Shown: piece after piece, positions 17,726 through 25,191 of the stretch
Layout of the letters: each line of letters starts with the position of its first letter
Numbering within the stretch: position 1 is the first letter of the stretch
DNA from: Rhabdobacter roseus
GTDB lineage: Bacteria > Bacteroidota > Bacteroidia > Cytophagales > Spirosomataceae
Assembly: GCF_014202275.1 (NCBI RefSeq)
Contig: NZ_JACHGF010000005.1
Coordinates: 62,001 to 126,000, forward strand
Reading direction: 5' to 3'
DNA: 64,000 nucleotides
Program-made: the position numbers and the translations under genes
Notes under the pieces: generated by a model
What the model saw: the letters and a program-made list of their open reading frames with translations, nothing else
Database searches by the model: none
Told to the model about the DNA's origin: nothing

Positions 17726-18430
17726 ATGAATAAAATTTTATTAATATCGATTTTTCTATTTTTATTAACTTCTTGTGATAACCAAGTTGAGAAATACGAA
17801 TATTATAAATTTAGAAAACAGATAACACCTAGCGGAAAATATGTGATTTACGACTATGCAAGATATGGTTCAATGGCATTTAGTTCCGACATCTCATCGA
17901 CTGAATTATTTTCAATTGACAAAAATTTTGAAGAAGGAAAAGGTGTAAAAATTCAAGGTGCAATAAGTCATTGGATTGACAATGATACTTTGTTAGTTTA
18001 TGATTTTAAGTCAGAACTTAATCAACCAAAAGACACACTTCCAATTAAAACAACATACTCAAAAATTGGAGATTTTACTTTAAAAAGTATAAACTACAAA
18101 ACAAATTCTGGAGGCACAAACAGATATACATTTGACTCGGCTTGGACAAGCAACGACAAAATATATGTCCGTTTTAATTATAGTGAAAAAAGGAAAAATA
18201 CTAGAAGTTTTCCACTTGGCTCAGTTTCAATAAAGGCTAAAAATGATTCAATAGAGTTTATCGAAATTTTTGGTGAACTATCAAAACATATGCACTTTAC
18301 CTATAAAAATACAGATGGAACATTTTCAAAAAACTTGCCAGGTATAGGAACTACATACTATGAATATACACCTACCAAAAAAATATCGCCTAAAAATTTG
18401 AGTAAAAAGAAAATATTTTGGGAAGAATAA
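17726..18430 (+). CDS. Unknown lipoprotein in the cassette-like array
   Basis: 234 residues, with a lipoprotein signal ending LLTSC (Cys17), so an envelope-anchored product is expected. The mature part is rich in Lys, Tyr and Asn and looks beta-stranded; no family is recognised. Composition is very AT-rich and free of RGTACY words. It sits between two similar inverted-repeat elements (17575-17702 and 18441-18567), the single-gene spacing expected of mobile cassettes. The C-terminus is basic (ISPKNLSKKK). A role in interbacterial conflict or envelope stress is only a guess from the setting. Confidence 0.65.
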   Translation: MNKILLISIFLFLLTSCDNQVEKYEYYKFRKQITPSGKYVIYDYARYGSMAFSSDISSTELFSIDKNFEEGKGVKIQGAISHWIDNDTLLVYDFKSELNQPKDTLPIKTTYSKIGDFTLKSINYKTNSGGTNRYTFDSAWTSNDKIYVRFNYSEKRKNTRSFPLGSVSIKAKNDSIEFIEIFGELSKHMHFTYKNTDGTFSKNLPGIGTTYYEYTPTKKISPKNLSKKKIFWEE

Positions 18431-18440
18431 AAACTGGTGC

Positions 18441-18567
18441 TAACAGCCGTTTTGCAAAAGCGGGGGTTTCGTGCTTCTATGACAGTGAAGTGCTAAATTC
18501 AAGCTTTGTGCATCTAATGAAGTTTAGTGCTAAAAATCCCCGCCTTCGCAAAGCGGCAAAACGTTGT
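18441..18567 (+). repeat. attC-like imperfect inverted repeat, site 2
   Basis: Begins TAACAGCC, ends GGCAAAACGTTG. Left arm GCCGTTTTGCAAAAGCGGGG and right arm CCCCGCCTTCGCAAAGCGGC pair with few mismatches and small bulges, as in folded attC sites. The interior shares GGGTTTCGTG, GACAGT and TTTAGTGCTAAAAATCCC-type blocks with site 1. It lies between the stop at 18430 and the start at 18592. Confidence 0.62.
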
Positions 18568-18591
18568 TTGCAATTAGACCACACCTTATTA

Positions 18592-19050
18592 ATGTCAGAA
18601 GCGACGAACTATATCCCGAAAACAGAACTTGAATTGGAAGCATGGATGAAAGCCAATTGCTTCAATTTTCAATCATACTCAATAAATGGTAATGCCATTT
18701 TTGAAGGATATGGCATTGACAGATTTGGAAGCTTATTTATCTGGTATTACACTGAACGTGGCGAAAGAAATACATTAAAATATTTTCAGACTGAAGAGGA
18801 AATTGTAGAATATGTGTTCACGGAACTCCAAAACGATAAGTGGGCAAAAGCACATTGCATCGGATTCACAACAAACAAGAATGAGGCAGTTGAGCTGAGT
18901 GAAAAACTTAATTCATTAACTATCGATTTTTTTCAAGATGAAATTCCCTACTATGGATTGAACAATCCAGTATTTAGAACCTTTGTCTTGGGCTGTGATT
19001 GGAAACGGGTTAATGATTTGAAGCAGAAATATTATAAAGCACCTTCATAA
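18592..19050 (+). CDS. Unknown protein in the cassette-like array, possible immunity-type
   Basis: 152 residues from the ATG at 18592. A longer frame opens at 18418 but would read through the inverted repeat, so the inner start is preferred. No signal peptide or membrane segment. An aromatic beta-rich centre (GSLFIWYYTERGERN) followed by a helix with EEEIVEYVFTEL loosely recalls small immunity proteins such as Imm63-like families. I cannot confirm this. The gene is AT-rich, contains no RGTACY words, and is flanked on both sides by attC-like repeats. Confidence 0.62.
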   Translation: MSEATNYIPKTELELEAWMKANCFNFQSYSINGNAIFEGYGIDRFGSLFIWYYTERGERNTLKYFQTEEEIVEYVFTELQNDKWAKAHCIGFTTNKNEAVELSEKLNSLTIDFFQDEIPYYGLNNPVFRTFVLGCDWKRVNDLKQKYYKAPS

Positions 19051-19054
19051 CAAC

Positions 19055-19195
19055 TGCCTACAACATTGGTTTTGCAATATGGTGGCTGACGAATAAGTGC
19101 TGAACGATTGTACTACTATTGAACTTTAGTAATAAATTTGAACTGACGGAACACAAAATGCCACCACATCGCAAACCTGTTAATCGTTATATGGC
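19055..19195 (+). repeat. attC-like imperfect inverted repeat, site 3
   Basis: Left arm GGTTTTGCAATATGGTGGC pairs imperfectly with right arm GCCACCACATCGCAAACC. The outer ends are GCCTACAAC and CGTTATATGGC, which also face each other. The interior sequence differs from sites 1 and 2, so this is a different subtype. It starts at the stop of the preceding gene and ends 45 bases before the next start. Confidence 0.58.
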
Positions 19196-19240
19196 AAGCC
19201 GCAGGACACCTAACCAAAATATTTCGACAATTTAAATAAC

Positions 19241-19888
19241 ATGTCAAAAAAAATCCGAGGGCTAAAACGCAGACAACACGATATTGATCGTTGGGTAGAG
19301 TTTAACAAATCAGTCGATTTAGATAGACTAAAAAAGAATAGATATCAATACGTAAAACCGAAAGTCGGACCTTGGGCAAATCTTTACAATGACAAACCAT
19401 ATCCAAAAAACTACAGGAGGCAATTACTAACCCACCTCATTGACTTTTATTTCAACTGGAAACAAGTACTAGATCGAGAGTTTGAAATTTATTATCTCAA
19501 ATTATGGATTCAGTATCCAAGATTCATTGACTCACAGTTAATTGTTGCAATAGAGGACAAGATAAGCCACTATGAAAATTTTGAACAGATTAAAGTTGAT
19601 AATCGAGAGTTCCCATTGAAGGAATTTCAGACCGAGAAAGAAAGAATTTTGCAGTTTGACTGGCATGTTTACAGTGACATTGACGTCTACTTTGAAATTG
19701 AGTTCACTGAGACAAAGGCTAAGGACTATTATTCCCTCGCTGGCTATAATGCAGAACAAAGACTATATAGAAGACTCTTAAGCGACAATGTGCCAAGCAG
19801 GACTATAACGGACAATGAAGGCAATTCACAACGACTATTTTACGAACATAAAGGACATCGTTGGATTGGAGAATTAAAACAAAGGTGA
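19241..19888 (+). CDS. Unknown protein in the cassette-like array
   Basis: 215 residues, basic N-terminus (KKIRGLKRRQ), no signal or membrane segment. Rich in Tyr, Trp, Arg and acidic residues with an alternating helical pattern; I recognise no family. A central helix (LLTHLIDFYFNWKQVLDREFEIYY) is followed by a beta-rich C-terminal third that ends basic (EHKGHRWIGELKQR). It contains the only RGTACY word (AGTACT near 19466) in the roughly 4 kb AT-rich stretch. It is flanked by attC-like sites 3 and 4. Confidence 0.62.
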   Translation: MSKKIRGLKRRQHDIDRWVEFNKSVDLDRLKKNRYQYVKPKVGPWANLYNDKPYPKNYRRQLLTHLIDFYFNWKQVLDREFEIYYLKLWIQYPRFIDSQLIVAIEDKISHYENFEQIKVDNREFPLKEFQTEKERILQFDWHVYSDIDVYFEIEFTETKAKDYYSLAGYNAEQRLYRRLLSDNVPSRTITDNEGNSQRLFYEHKGHRWIGELKQR

Positions 19889-19900
19889 TAAGGGAAGCGG

Positions 19901-19993
19901 CCAGCCCACAACAAAAGATATAAGTAATTTGCCTTTTTTATTCTATTTTTAAACTAAGGTAAAGGCAAACGCCTTATATCAAAACGTTAGCTG
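19901..19993 (+). repeat. attC-like imperfect inverted repeat, site 4
   Basis: Left arm GATATAAGTAATTTGCCTT and right arm AAGGCAAACGCCTTATATC pair with a three-base mismatch bubble. The outer parts are CCACAACAAAA and AAAACGTTAGCTG, again facing each other. The right end CGTTAGC is the same as in site 1. It is the shortest of the four full sites. Confidence 0.6.
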
Positions 19994-20015
19994 CAATGGT
20001 AAGGCGACAAAAACA

Positions 20016-20423
20016 ATGACAAACGATTTAACTTTTAAGACCAATTCAATCTTTGAATCAGTAACCTACGAAAAGGACACTGCCAGTTGGCATTTTTATT
20101 TTTCGGACAAAATTTACGCCTCTTCTTTCGGTTTCTGGCGACTGCTTAAAGCTAATAAAATTGTTTTTACTTCGTTTGACAATGGGCATCAATTCGGACT
20201 TCCTCAACCACTTGACCTCGTAGAAAATATTACGAAACAGCTGACTGCAAAAAAGTTGACCGAAATAAGAGTGAATAAAGACACAGCTGACCTGACGTTA
20301 GTAATTTCGGACGACATCAAAATCCAAATCTTTATTGCTTCATCGGGTTATGAGGCATATGACTTTTCCTTTGGAGACAATAGATACATTGGTTTGGGGT
20401 CGGGCGACATTGAAATATGTTGA
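20016..20423 (+). CDS. Unknown small protein, last gene of the attC-like array
   Basis: 135 residues without signal peptide. Predicted mostly beta-strand: an N-terminal part with SWHFYFSDKIYASSFGFWRLL and a C-terminal GYEAYDFSFGDNRYIGLG segment. The ending resembles small uncharacterised proteins often found as orphans beside toxin/immunity genes, but I cannot name the family. It is AT-rich with no RGTACY word. It is preceded by attC-like site 4 and followed not by a fifth such site but by the first GTTGGTG-type hairpin (20453-20474), so it marks the end of the array. Confidence 0.62.
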   Translation: MTNDLTFKTNSIFESVTYEKDTASWHFYFSDKIYASSFGFWRLLKANKIVFTSFDNGHQFGLPQPLDLVENITKQLTAKKLTEIRVNKDTADLTLVISDDIKIQIFIASSGYEAYDFSFGDNRYIGLGSGDIEIC

Positions 20424-20452
20424 AGTGACAGATAATCTGGCCCTCCTGGCCC

Positions 20453-20474
20453 TTGTTGGTGTTCTCACCAACAA
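20453..20474. repeat. GTTGGTG-family hairpin, copy 1
   Basis: Perfect nine-base arms TTGTTGGTG and CACCAACAA around TTCT. The right arm runs into AAAGGAGGT. The same unit recurs at 20874-20895, 24542-24567 and 26145-26168, with degenerate copies near 20833, 23997 and 26096. Confidence 0.7.
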
Positions 20475-20514
20475 AGGAGGTAAATGTTAAATGACCACTC
20501 CGTAACAATGATAA

Positions 20515-20802
20515 ATGGAGTTGAAAGCAATAAATAGAGCTATAGCGACAATAATTGTTTTGACGAATATTTATTTCGTTCCATTAAATTGTGCCATTAG
20601 TAGAGACGCAGGTGGACCAATGGGATATGGACTGTTAATGCTACCAATCCTATTATCGACAAATTTTCTTCTAATAACAGCAGGACTGGCTTTTAGAGAT
20701 AATTTCAAAAACAGTTTAATTTTATTGGTTATAAACAGTTTAGGACTACTATGGAATTTATTTTGGCTTTGGCTGCTATTGACAATTCCTAAAATGAACT
20801 AA
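20515..20802 (+). CDS. Small membrane protein of unknown function
   Basis: 95 residues with three hydrophobic segments at about 9-27, 38-58 and 67-91, so a small inner-membrane protein. No family recognised. Base composition is AT-rich like the array on its left, and there are no RGTACY words. A GGAGG-like sequence occurs 36 bases upstream inside a repeat and is too far to serve as a ribosome site. It is enclosed by GTTGGTG-type hairpins (20453-20474 and 20833-20895). Confidence 0.55.
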   Translation: MELKAINRAIATIIVLTNIYFVPLNCAISRDAGGPMGYGLLMLPILLSTNFLLITAGLAFRDNFKNSLILLVINSLGLLWNLFWLWLLLTIPKMN

Positions 20803-20832
20803 ATGAAAAGAATACGAGTTTTTTGGCCCTTC

Positions 20833-20895
20833 CCTGATGTTCTCACCATCAAGCCATTACTTACTTTTGGCCCTTGTTGGTGTTATCACCAACAA
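20833..20895. repeat. GTTGGTG-family hairpins, copies 2 (degenerate) and 3
   Basis: 20833-20852 is an imperfect version (CTGATGTTCTCACCATCAAG). 20874-20895 has perfect arms TTGTTGGTG and CACCAACAA around TTAT and is followed by GCTTTTTT, which would also suit a terminator. The 90 bases from 20870 resemble the leader at 23985-24060. Confidence 0.65.
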
Positions 20896-20991
20896 GCTTT
20901 TTTCCCAACGAAGGTGCACAGAGGCCGTTGGCAACAACACTCACCAAGGAGACAAAAAAGAGTGACCGGGTTATGAAACGCAACGAATCAA

Positions 20992-22017
20992 ATGAATAAA
21001 AAGAAAGCCACACCGTCGCCCGTGAACGAAGCGGAGTATGGGGAAATCCTAAGGCAAGCCATAAGCCAGATCCGTACCGCTCGTTTGTCAATGGCTCAAC
21101 AGGTCAACGCCAGCATTCAGTCTGTCTACTGGAACCTGGGAAAATTGCTGTCCGAAAAACAGTTGGCAGAAGGCTATGGCAGCGGCGTAGTGAAGCAATT
21201 GTCAGTAGACCTGAAAAGCGAGTTCCCGGACATGGGTTTATCCCCACGCAACCTGTGGGATATGAAACGATTCTATGAGCGATACTACCAGGCAGATGTA
21301 AAACTGCGACAAGCTGTCGCAGTTTTGCCTTGGGGACATAATTTACTATTAATCAATAAGCTAAATAATGAATCAGAGATTGCATTTTACACCAATGAAG
21401 TCCTGACAAAAGGTTGGTCCAGAGATTTGTTGCTCAATGCCATTAAAATGGATAGCTACGGCCAGGCACAAAAACAAACCAAAACCCACAATTTTGACCA
21501 AACGCTTCCCACGGTACACGCCGATTATGCCAACGAAGTATTTAAAAGTACCTACAACCTGGGCTTTTTGGGTATAACCGAACCCCTCAAAGAGCTGGAG
21601 CTGGAAAACCGGCTCATTGCCAAAATCAGATCCTTTATCCTGGAGCTGGGTCGGGGATTTAGCTTTATTGGCAACCAGTACCGGCTGGAGTACAACGGCA
21701 AGGAATATTTTGTCGACATGCTTTTCTTCCACCGGGGCCTACGTTCCCTGGTGGCCATTGAATTGAAAATCGGCAGCTTTAAGGCGGAATACGTGGGCAA
21801 GATGAATCTCTACCTTTCCCTGCTCGACCGTCTGGAAAAGAGCGCAAACGAAAATCCCTCCATTGGTATCATTCTCTGTGCCGATAAAGACCACCTGGAT
21901 GTAGAAATAGCCCTGCAAGACATCAACAAGCCCATAGGTGTAGCCGAGTACCAGCTTTTACTGCCCAAAGCAGAGCTGCAAACCTTAGTACTAAATGAAT
22001 TAAAGGCCACCGATTAA
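20992..22017 (+). CDS. PDDEXK nuclease of the YhcG / DUF1016 family
   Basis: 341 residues. The N-terminal half is the helical DUF1016 N-terminal region (QVNASIQSVYWNLGKLL, then LSPRNLWDMKRFYERY). The C-terminal half is a PD-(D/E)XK nuclease fold with Asp242 in YFVDMLFFHR and Glu257-x-Lys259 in VAIELKIG. All catalytic positions are kept. Family members occur as accessory genes near restriction systems and mobile islands; their target is not established for this one. Unlike the genes to its left it contains RGTACY words (for example near 21547 and 21678) and has core-like composition, so it may have been resident longer. No methylase or toxin partner is adjacent. Confidence 0.88.
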   Translation: MNKKKATPSPVNEAEYGEILRQAISQIRTARLSMAQQVNASIQSVYWNLGKLLSEKQLAEGYGSGVVKQLSVDLKSEFPDMGLSPRNLWDMKRFYERYYQADVKLRQAVAVLPWGHNLLLINKLNNESEIAFYTNEVLTKGWSRDLLLNAIKMDSYGQAQKQTKTHNFDQTLPTVHADYANEVFKSTYNLGFLGITEPLKELELENRLIAKIRSFILELGRGFSFIGNQYRLEYNGKEYFVDMLFFHRGLRSLVAIELKIGSFKAEYVGKMNLYLSLLDRLEKSANENPSIGIILCADKDHLDVEIALQDINKPIGVAEYQLLLPKAELQTLVLNELKATD

Positions 22018-22100
22018 GAAAAGAACGATGAAGCTGATACCTCAATACCCGAATGGCGCTTTCCTGAGTTTTAAAAATGAGCCGTCCTAGCGGTCCGGAC

Positions 22101-22151
22101 GTCGTGGGTTTCTGAGATAAACTGTTAGACGTGAAGTGTGAGTTCGTTCAT
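22101..22151 (-). pseudogene. Degenerate 5' fragment of the PaaE-like reductase gene
   Basis: Read on the minus strand from ATG 22151, this gives MNELTLHV, then TAG/TAA-type stop, then QFISETHD. It matches the first 17 codons of the reductase at 16473 (MNELTLRVQQIISETHD) with one nonsense change. The match ends at 22101. Only the 5' tip is present, so it is the remnant of a duplication and cannot give a functional product. Confidence 0.8.
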
Positions 22152-22257
22152 GAGCCTTAACAAAGTACCCCATTGGTTGGTTTTGCGGGAAGAAAAGGTA
22201 CTTTGGGCCGAAGATTGGTCAGTAGGGTGCTGGGTTGTGGGGCTTTGTAGGGTTGTG
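22101..22257. repeat. Right copy of the direct repeat (reductase promoter and 5' end)
   Basis: Same orientation as 16423-16612. Compared with the left copy it has lost the hairpin and about 30 bases in the leader, and it carries scattered substitutions. The copy is therefore old rather than fresh. It lies in the 459-base gene-free gap 22018-22476, in which I otherwise see only AT-rich DNA (22258-22476) that may contain the promoter for the gene at 22477. Confidence 0.8.
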
Positions 22258-22476
22258 AAATGGTTATGGCTCTGGGTACAGCGATCGGTGCGTATTTTGT
22301 ATTGCTTCAATATGCTTTTATTGAAATAGTTATATCGAATCGCTACGTGTACAACCTTTGGTAGCTCCATTGCTCTTATTGTGAATAATTTCAATGGTTA
22401 TTAGCTATGAAGCAAGTTATATAAAAGATTCGTACATTTAGGAATTAGCATCCACCTAAAAAACCCAAAACCATAA

Positions 22477-23388
22477 ATGACATTTTTAGAATTAGCAGAG
22501 CAAGTACTGAAAGACGAGCAAAAACCGCTAACAGCAAATGAGATTTGGCAAATTGCCGTAACAAAAGGCTACGACAAGCATCTTAATAGTGAAGGAAAAA
22601 CTCCCTGGGCGACGCTAGGGGCGCAGATTTATGTGAACGCCAAAGATAATCCTAAGACACCCTTTGCTCAAACGGACACACGACCTAAGAAGTTTTATAT
22701 CAAGAGCCAAAATATTGACTTGAAACTTGACCCTATCCAGGTTGGCAATTCAACCACGAAAAAGAAAAAATTTGACTATTTAGAAAGAGACCTGCACGCA
22801 TTTTTGGCTTATTACGCTTATTATCATTTGCGCTGTTACACCAAGACTATAAATCATTCACAATCTACCAAAAAAGAATTTGGTGAATGGGTGCATCCAG
22901 ACATGGTTGGTTGCTATTACCCCCTTGACGAATGGAAATCCGAAGTTTATGAATTGAGTTCAGCTATCGGAAACGTTTCAATCAAAATATTATCCTTTGA
23001 ACTAAAACGAGAACTAAACTTTGGAAATTTGCGGGAAAGCTTCTTCCAGACAGTTTCTAATTCTTCCTGGGCAAATGAAAGTTATCTGGTTGCTTCTAAA
23101 ATTTCTAATGATACGGATTTCATAGATGAACTTACACGGCTTTCCACTTCCTTTGGAATTGGCGTTATTGAATTGAGCATAGAAGATCCACATTCAACAA
23201 AAATCTTGTTACCTGCAAAGTATCGGGACACGTTGGACTGGGAGACAATTAACAAACTGACGATGAACAACGATTTCAAAGAGTTCCTGTCACGGGTGAA
23301 GATTGATATATCCAGTAAGAAAATACATAAGAAAGAGTACGATACTATTTTGGAAATAGACGAGTTAAAGAAAATTTGTAGCGGTTGA
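22477..23388 (+). CDS. HrgA-like protein with N-terminal HARE-HTH domain
   Basis: 303 residues. Residues 1-75 (MTFLELAEQVL, then PLTANEIWQIAVTKGY, then TPWATLGAQIYVNAK) form a HARE-HTH (HB1/ASXL restriction endonuclease HTH) domain. The rest resembles the HrgA / COG2958 family, which has a restriction-like domain of unclear activity and is found at restriction-modification loci and phase-variable islands. Phrases such as GEWVHPDMVGCYYP and ELSSAIGNVSIKILSFELKREL are typical. No methyltransferase or specificity subunit is adjacent. The gene is AT-rich and nearly lacks RGTACY, so it was probably acquired. A defence role is inferred from family context. Confidence 0.8.
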   Translation: MTFLELAEQVLKDEQKPLTANEIWQIAVTKGYDKHLNSEGKTPWATLGAQIYVNAKDNPKTPFAQTDTRPKKFYIKSQNIDLKLDPIQVGNSTTKKKKFDYLERDLHAFLAYYAYYHLRCYTKTINHSQSTKKEFGEWVHPDMVGCYYPLDEWKSEVYELSSAIGNVSIKILSFELKRELNFGNLRESFFQTVSNSSWANESYLVASKISNDTDFIDELTRLSTSFGIGVIELSIEDPHSTKILLPAKYRDTLDWETINKLTMNNDFKEFLSRVKIDISSKKIHKKEYDTILEIDELKKICSG

Positions 23389-23610
23389 CAGAAATATCAG
23401 CTACCTATAGAGGTCTCTTGGCATAATAGGGGGAGACTGAACGCAACATCAACAATGTTAGTTCTAATCGGTAGCAGTTACTGTGTAACTAACAAGCCCA
23501 AGAAAAATTTATCGTCAACTACAAACCATTTTTTGGCTTCGGATGGTGGCTGGACGTTCAATGAATACCTGGCCAGTCACTAAGCTTTGTCCGTTACAAT
23601 CAATTTTAAA

Positions 23611-23955
23611 ATGACAGAAAGACCAAATATATTAGTCGTGTGTGGGCGAAATAAAAAGCGAAGCAGGACTGCGGAGCACATTTTCAAAAACGACGACCGT
23701 TTTAGTATTCGTTCGGCTGGATTGAGTCCAAAAAGTAACCGGAAAATTTCGGAAAATGATTTGAACTGGGCTGACTTAGTATTTGTAATGGAATCAGGGC
23801 AACGGGCAAAAATCCGGGACCTATACAGACACGTAGCATTGCCGACCATTGAAGTGCTGAACATCCCAGACGAGTATGAATTCATGAATGAAGAACTTAT
23901 TGAGCTACTAACAGATCGAATGAACGATACTTTGAAAATGGTTTACGAAATCTGA
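23611..23955 (+). CDS. Small low-molecular-weight tyrosine phosphatase-like protein (COG4551 type)
   Basis: 114 residues from the ATG at 23611; a TTG eight codons upstream is less likely. The N-terminal P-loop VVCGRNKKRSRTAEH contains the CX5R signature with Cys11 and Arg17. LNWADLVFVMESGQR and LNIPDEYEFM are the other conserved blocks, the latter supplying the general-acid Asp region. The length is that of the short COG4551 group rather than full LMW-PTPs. Probably a cytoplasmic phosphatase. The gene is AT-rich and lacks RGTACY words, matching the HrgA-like neighbour 222 bases upstream. That spacer holds no ORF or clear element. Confidence 0.8.
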   Translation: MTERPNILVVCGRNKKRSRTAEHIFKNDDRFSIRSAGLSPKSNRKISENDLNWADLVFVMESGQRAKIRDLYRHVALPTIEVLNIPDEYEFMNEELIELLTDRMNDTLKMVYEI

Positions 23956-24082
23956 TTTCATCCAATAATAAGCCACAAAATCTTTACCCCTTCCTAGTAC
24001 TCTTACCAACAAGCTTTCCGGTGAAGGCACATCGAGGTCTTTGATGACAACACCAACAAGAGAGTCAAACCAACCAAAACGC

Positions 24083-24511
24083 ATGAACATCGTTTTTAAA
24101 TCAAAGCTTGGGCTTGAACTTGTCATCCCCCTTGCTATTATTTTAGGAGGAATGGGTATTCTTTTCCTACTCCAAGGAATTTGGCCGGGGCTTGTGATTA
24201 TCCTGGGTACCTCTGCTTTTATCATACATACCTTCCTGAGCACCGAATACACCGTCGACGCCAGCTACTTACGCGTGCGAAGCGGTATTTTCTTTAACAA
24301 AACAATCGAGATAGCGAGCATAAGGAAGGTCGAGGAGACCAACACCCTTCTGAGTTCTCCGGCCATGTCCCTGGACCGGCTTGAGGTATTTTACAATAGG
24401 TTTGACAGTGTCATCGTCTCGCCGAAAGAGAAGGCGGCGTTTATCAGGCAGCTACAAGCGGTGAACGATCGAATCGAAGTGGTGTTACACGATAAAAGTA
24501 CCCGCTCCTGA
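24083..24511 (+). CDS. Membrane-anchored bacterial PH-domain protein
   Basis: 142 residues from the ATG at 24083 (an upstream in-frame ATG at 24041 falls inside a repeat-derived leader). Two hydrophobic helices (about residues 9-28 and 30-50) are followed by a bacterial PH-like domain beginning STEYTVDASYLRVRSGIFFNKTIEI and containing SIRKVEET. This is the DUF304/bPH layout. Function unknown; such proteins sit in the inner membrane with the PH fold in the cytoplasm. The leader at 23985-24060 resembles the one before the YhcG-type gene. Confidence 0.72.
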   Translation: MNIVFKSKLGLELVIPLAIILGGMGILFLLQGIWPGLVIILGTSAFIIHTFLSTEYTVDASYLRVRSGIFFNKTIEIASIRKVEETNTLLSSPAMSLDRLEVFYNRFDSVIVSPKEKAAFIRQLQAVNDRIEVVLHDKSTRS

Positions 24512-24541
24512 CAGGCAAAAGGCAGGGAAGATCTTTTTTGA

Positions 24542-24567
24542 CCTGGTTGGTGAGACCACCAACCAGG
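24542..24567. repeat. GTTGGTG-family hairpin, copy 4
   Basis: Eleven-base arms CCTGGTTGGTG and CACCAACCAGG around a four-base loop. It is a variant of the 20453 and 20874 units with two extra pairs, lying between the PH-domain gene and the Imm5-like gene. Confidence 0.65.
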
Positions 24568-24595
24568 AAGCAAACACGAACTATACAGCCAGGCC

Positions 24596-25111
24596 ATGAT
24601 ATTACCAAAAGAAAGAGACCCACGGTTGATCACCATACGACGAGGGGGTACTTTAACGGATGCAGATCATCACTTACTGGCTTTATGGGCCACTACCTGC
24701 GCCGAGCACGTACTGCCCTGGTTTGAGCTTGCCAATGCCGACGATCCACGCCCCCGGCAAGCCCTGATGCTGGCACGGGCGTGGGTACGGGGCGAAATAC
24801 CCATGAAACAGGCCCACCAAGCCGCCTTTGCGGCCAATGCGGCGGCTAAAGGTATGCCCGCCGCAGCCAAGTTTGCGGCCTTGTCCGCAGGGCAAGCCGT
24901 GGCGGTGGCACACGTTGCGGCCCATGCTCTCGGGGCAGCGGCCTACGCCATCAGGGCCATGGGGGAGGCCGCCGGAGTAGGAGAAAAGGATGACCTGGCC
25001 CGGAAAGAATGCCAATGGCAACGCGATCAGCTTCCGGAGGCTATTCGGGACCTGGTTCTTGACGACCAGAAAAAACGAAATCACCTTTGCTGGTTTGTAT
25101 TTGGTGATTGA
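24596..25111 (+). CDS. Imm5-like putative immunity protein
   Basis: 171 residues, Ala-rich and helical. The centre (ALMLARAWVRGEIPMKQAHQ, then AAFAANAAAKG, then AVAVAHVAAHALGAAAYAIRA) has the spacing and histidines of the Imm5-type 'putative immunity protein' family. Such proteins neutralise polymorphic toxins or occur as orphan immunity genes guarding against neighbours. No toxin gene is adjacent, which fits an orphan. Composition is GC-rich, unlike the array to the left, so it came from a different source or is older. It is flanked by a GTTGGTG hairpin on its left. Confidence 0.75.
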   Translation: MILPKERDPRLITIRRGGTLTDADHHLLALWATTCAEHVLPWFELANADDPRPRQALMLARAWVRGEIPMKQAHQAAFAANAAAKGMPAAAKFAALSAGQAVAVAHVAAHALGAAAYAIRAMGEAAGVGEKDDLARKECQWQRDQLPEAIRDLVLDDQKKRNHLCWFVFGD

Positions 25112-25191
25112 TCGTTCGAAGCCGAGGCTTTTTTTATTGTGCCCATTTGAATAAATTGCCTTCGCAATGATTAACCTAACCAAACATCCAC

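Noticed and set aside
18418-18591. Extended N-terminus of the gene at 18592
   Set aside because: It would translate the attC-like inverted repeat and overlap the previous gene.
17575-19993. CRISPR array
   Set aside because: The repeats are long, imperfect and separated by full genes; no short regular repeat-spacer pattern and no cas gene.
20992-22017. YhcG-type gene as half of a toxin-antitoxin or restriction system
   Set aside because: No methylase, specificity subunit or small antitoxin-like ORF is adjacent.
16613-22100. Transposon or integrative element with its own recombinase
   Set aside because: No transposase, tyrosine or serine recombinase ORF is seen in the interval; only the direct repeat and attC-like sites support mobility.
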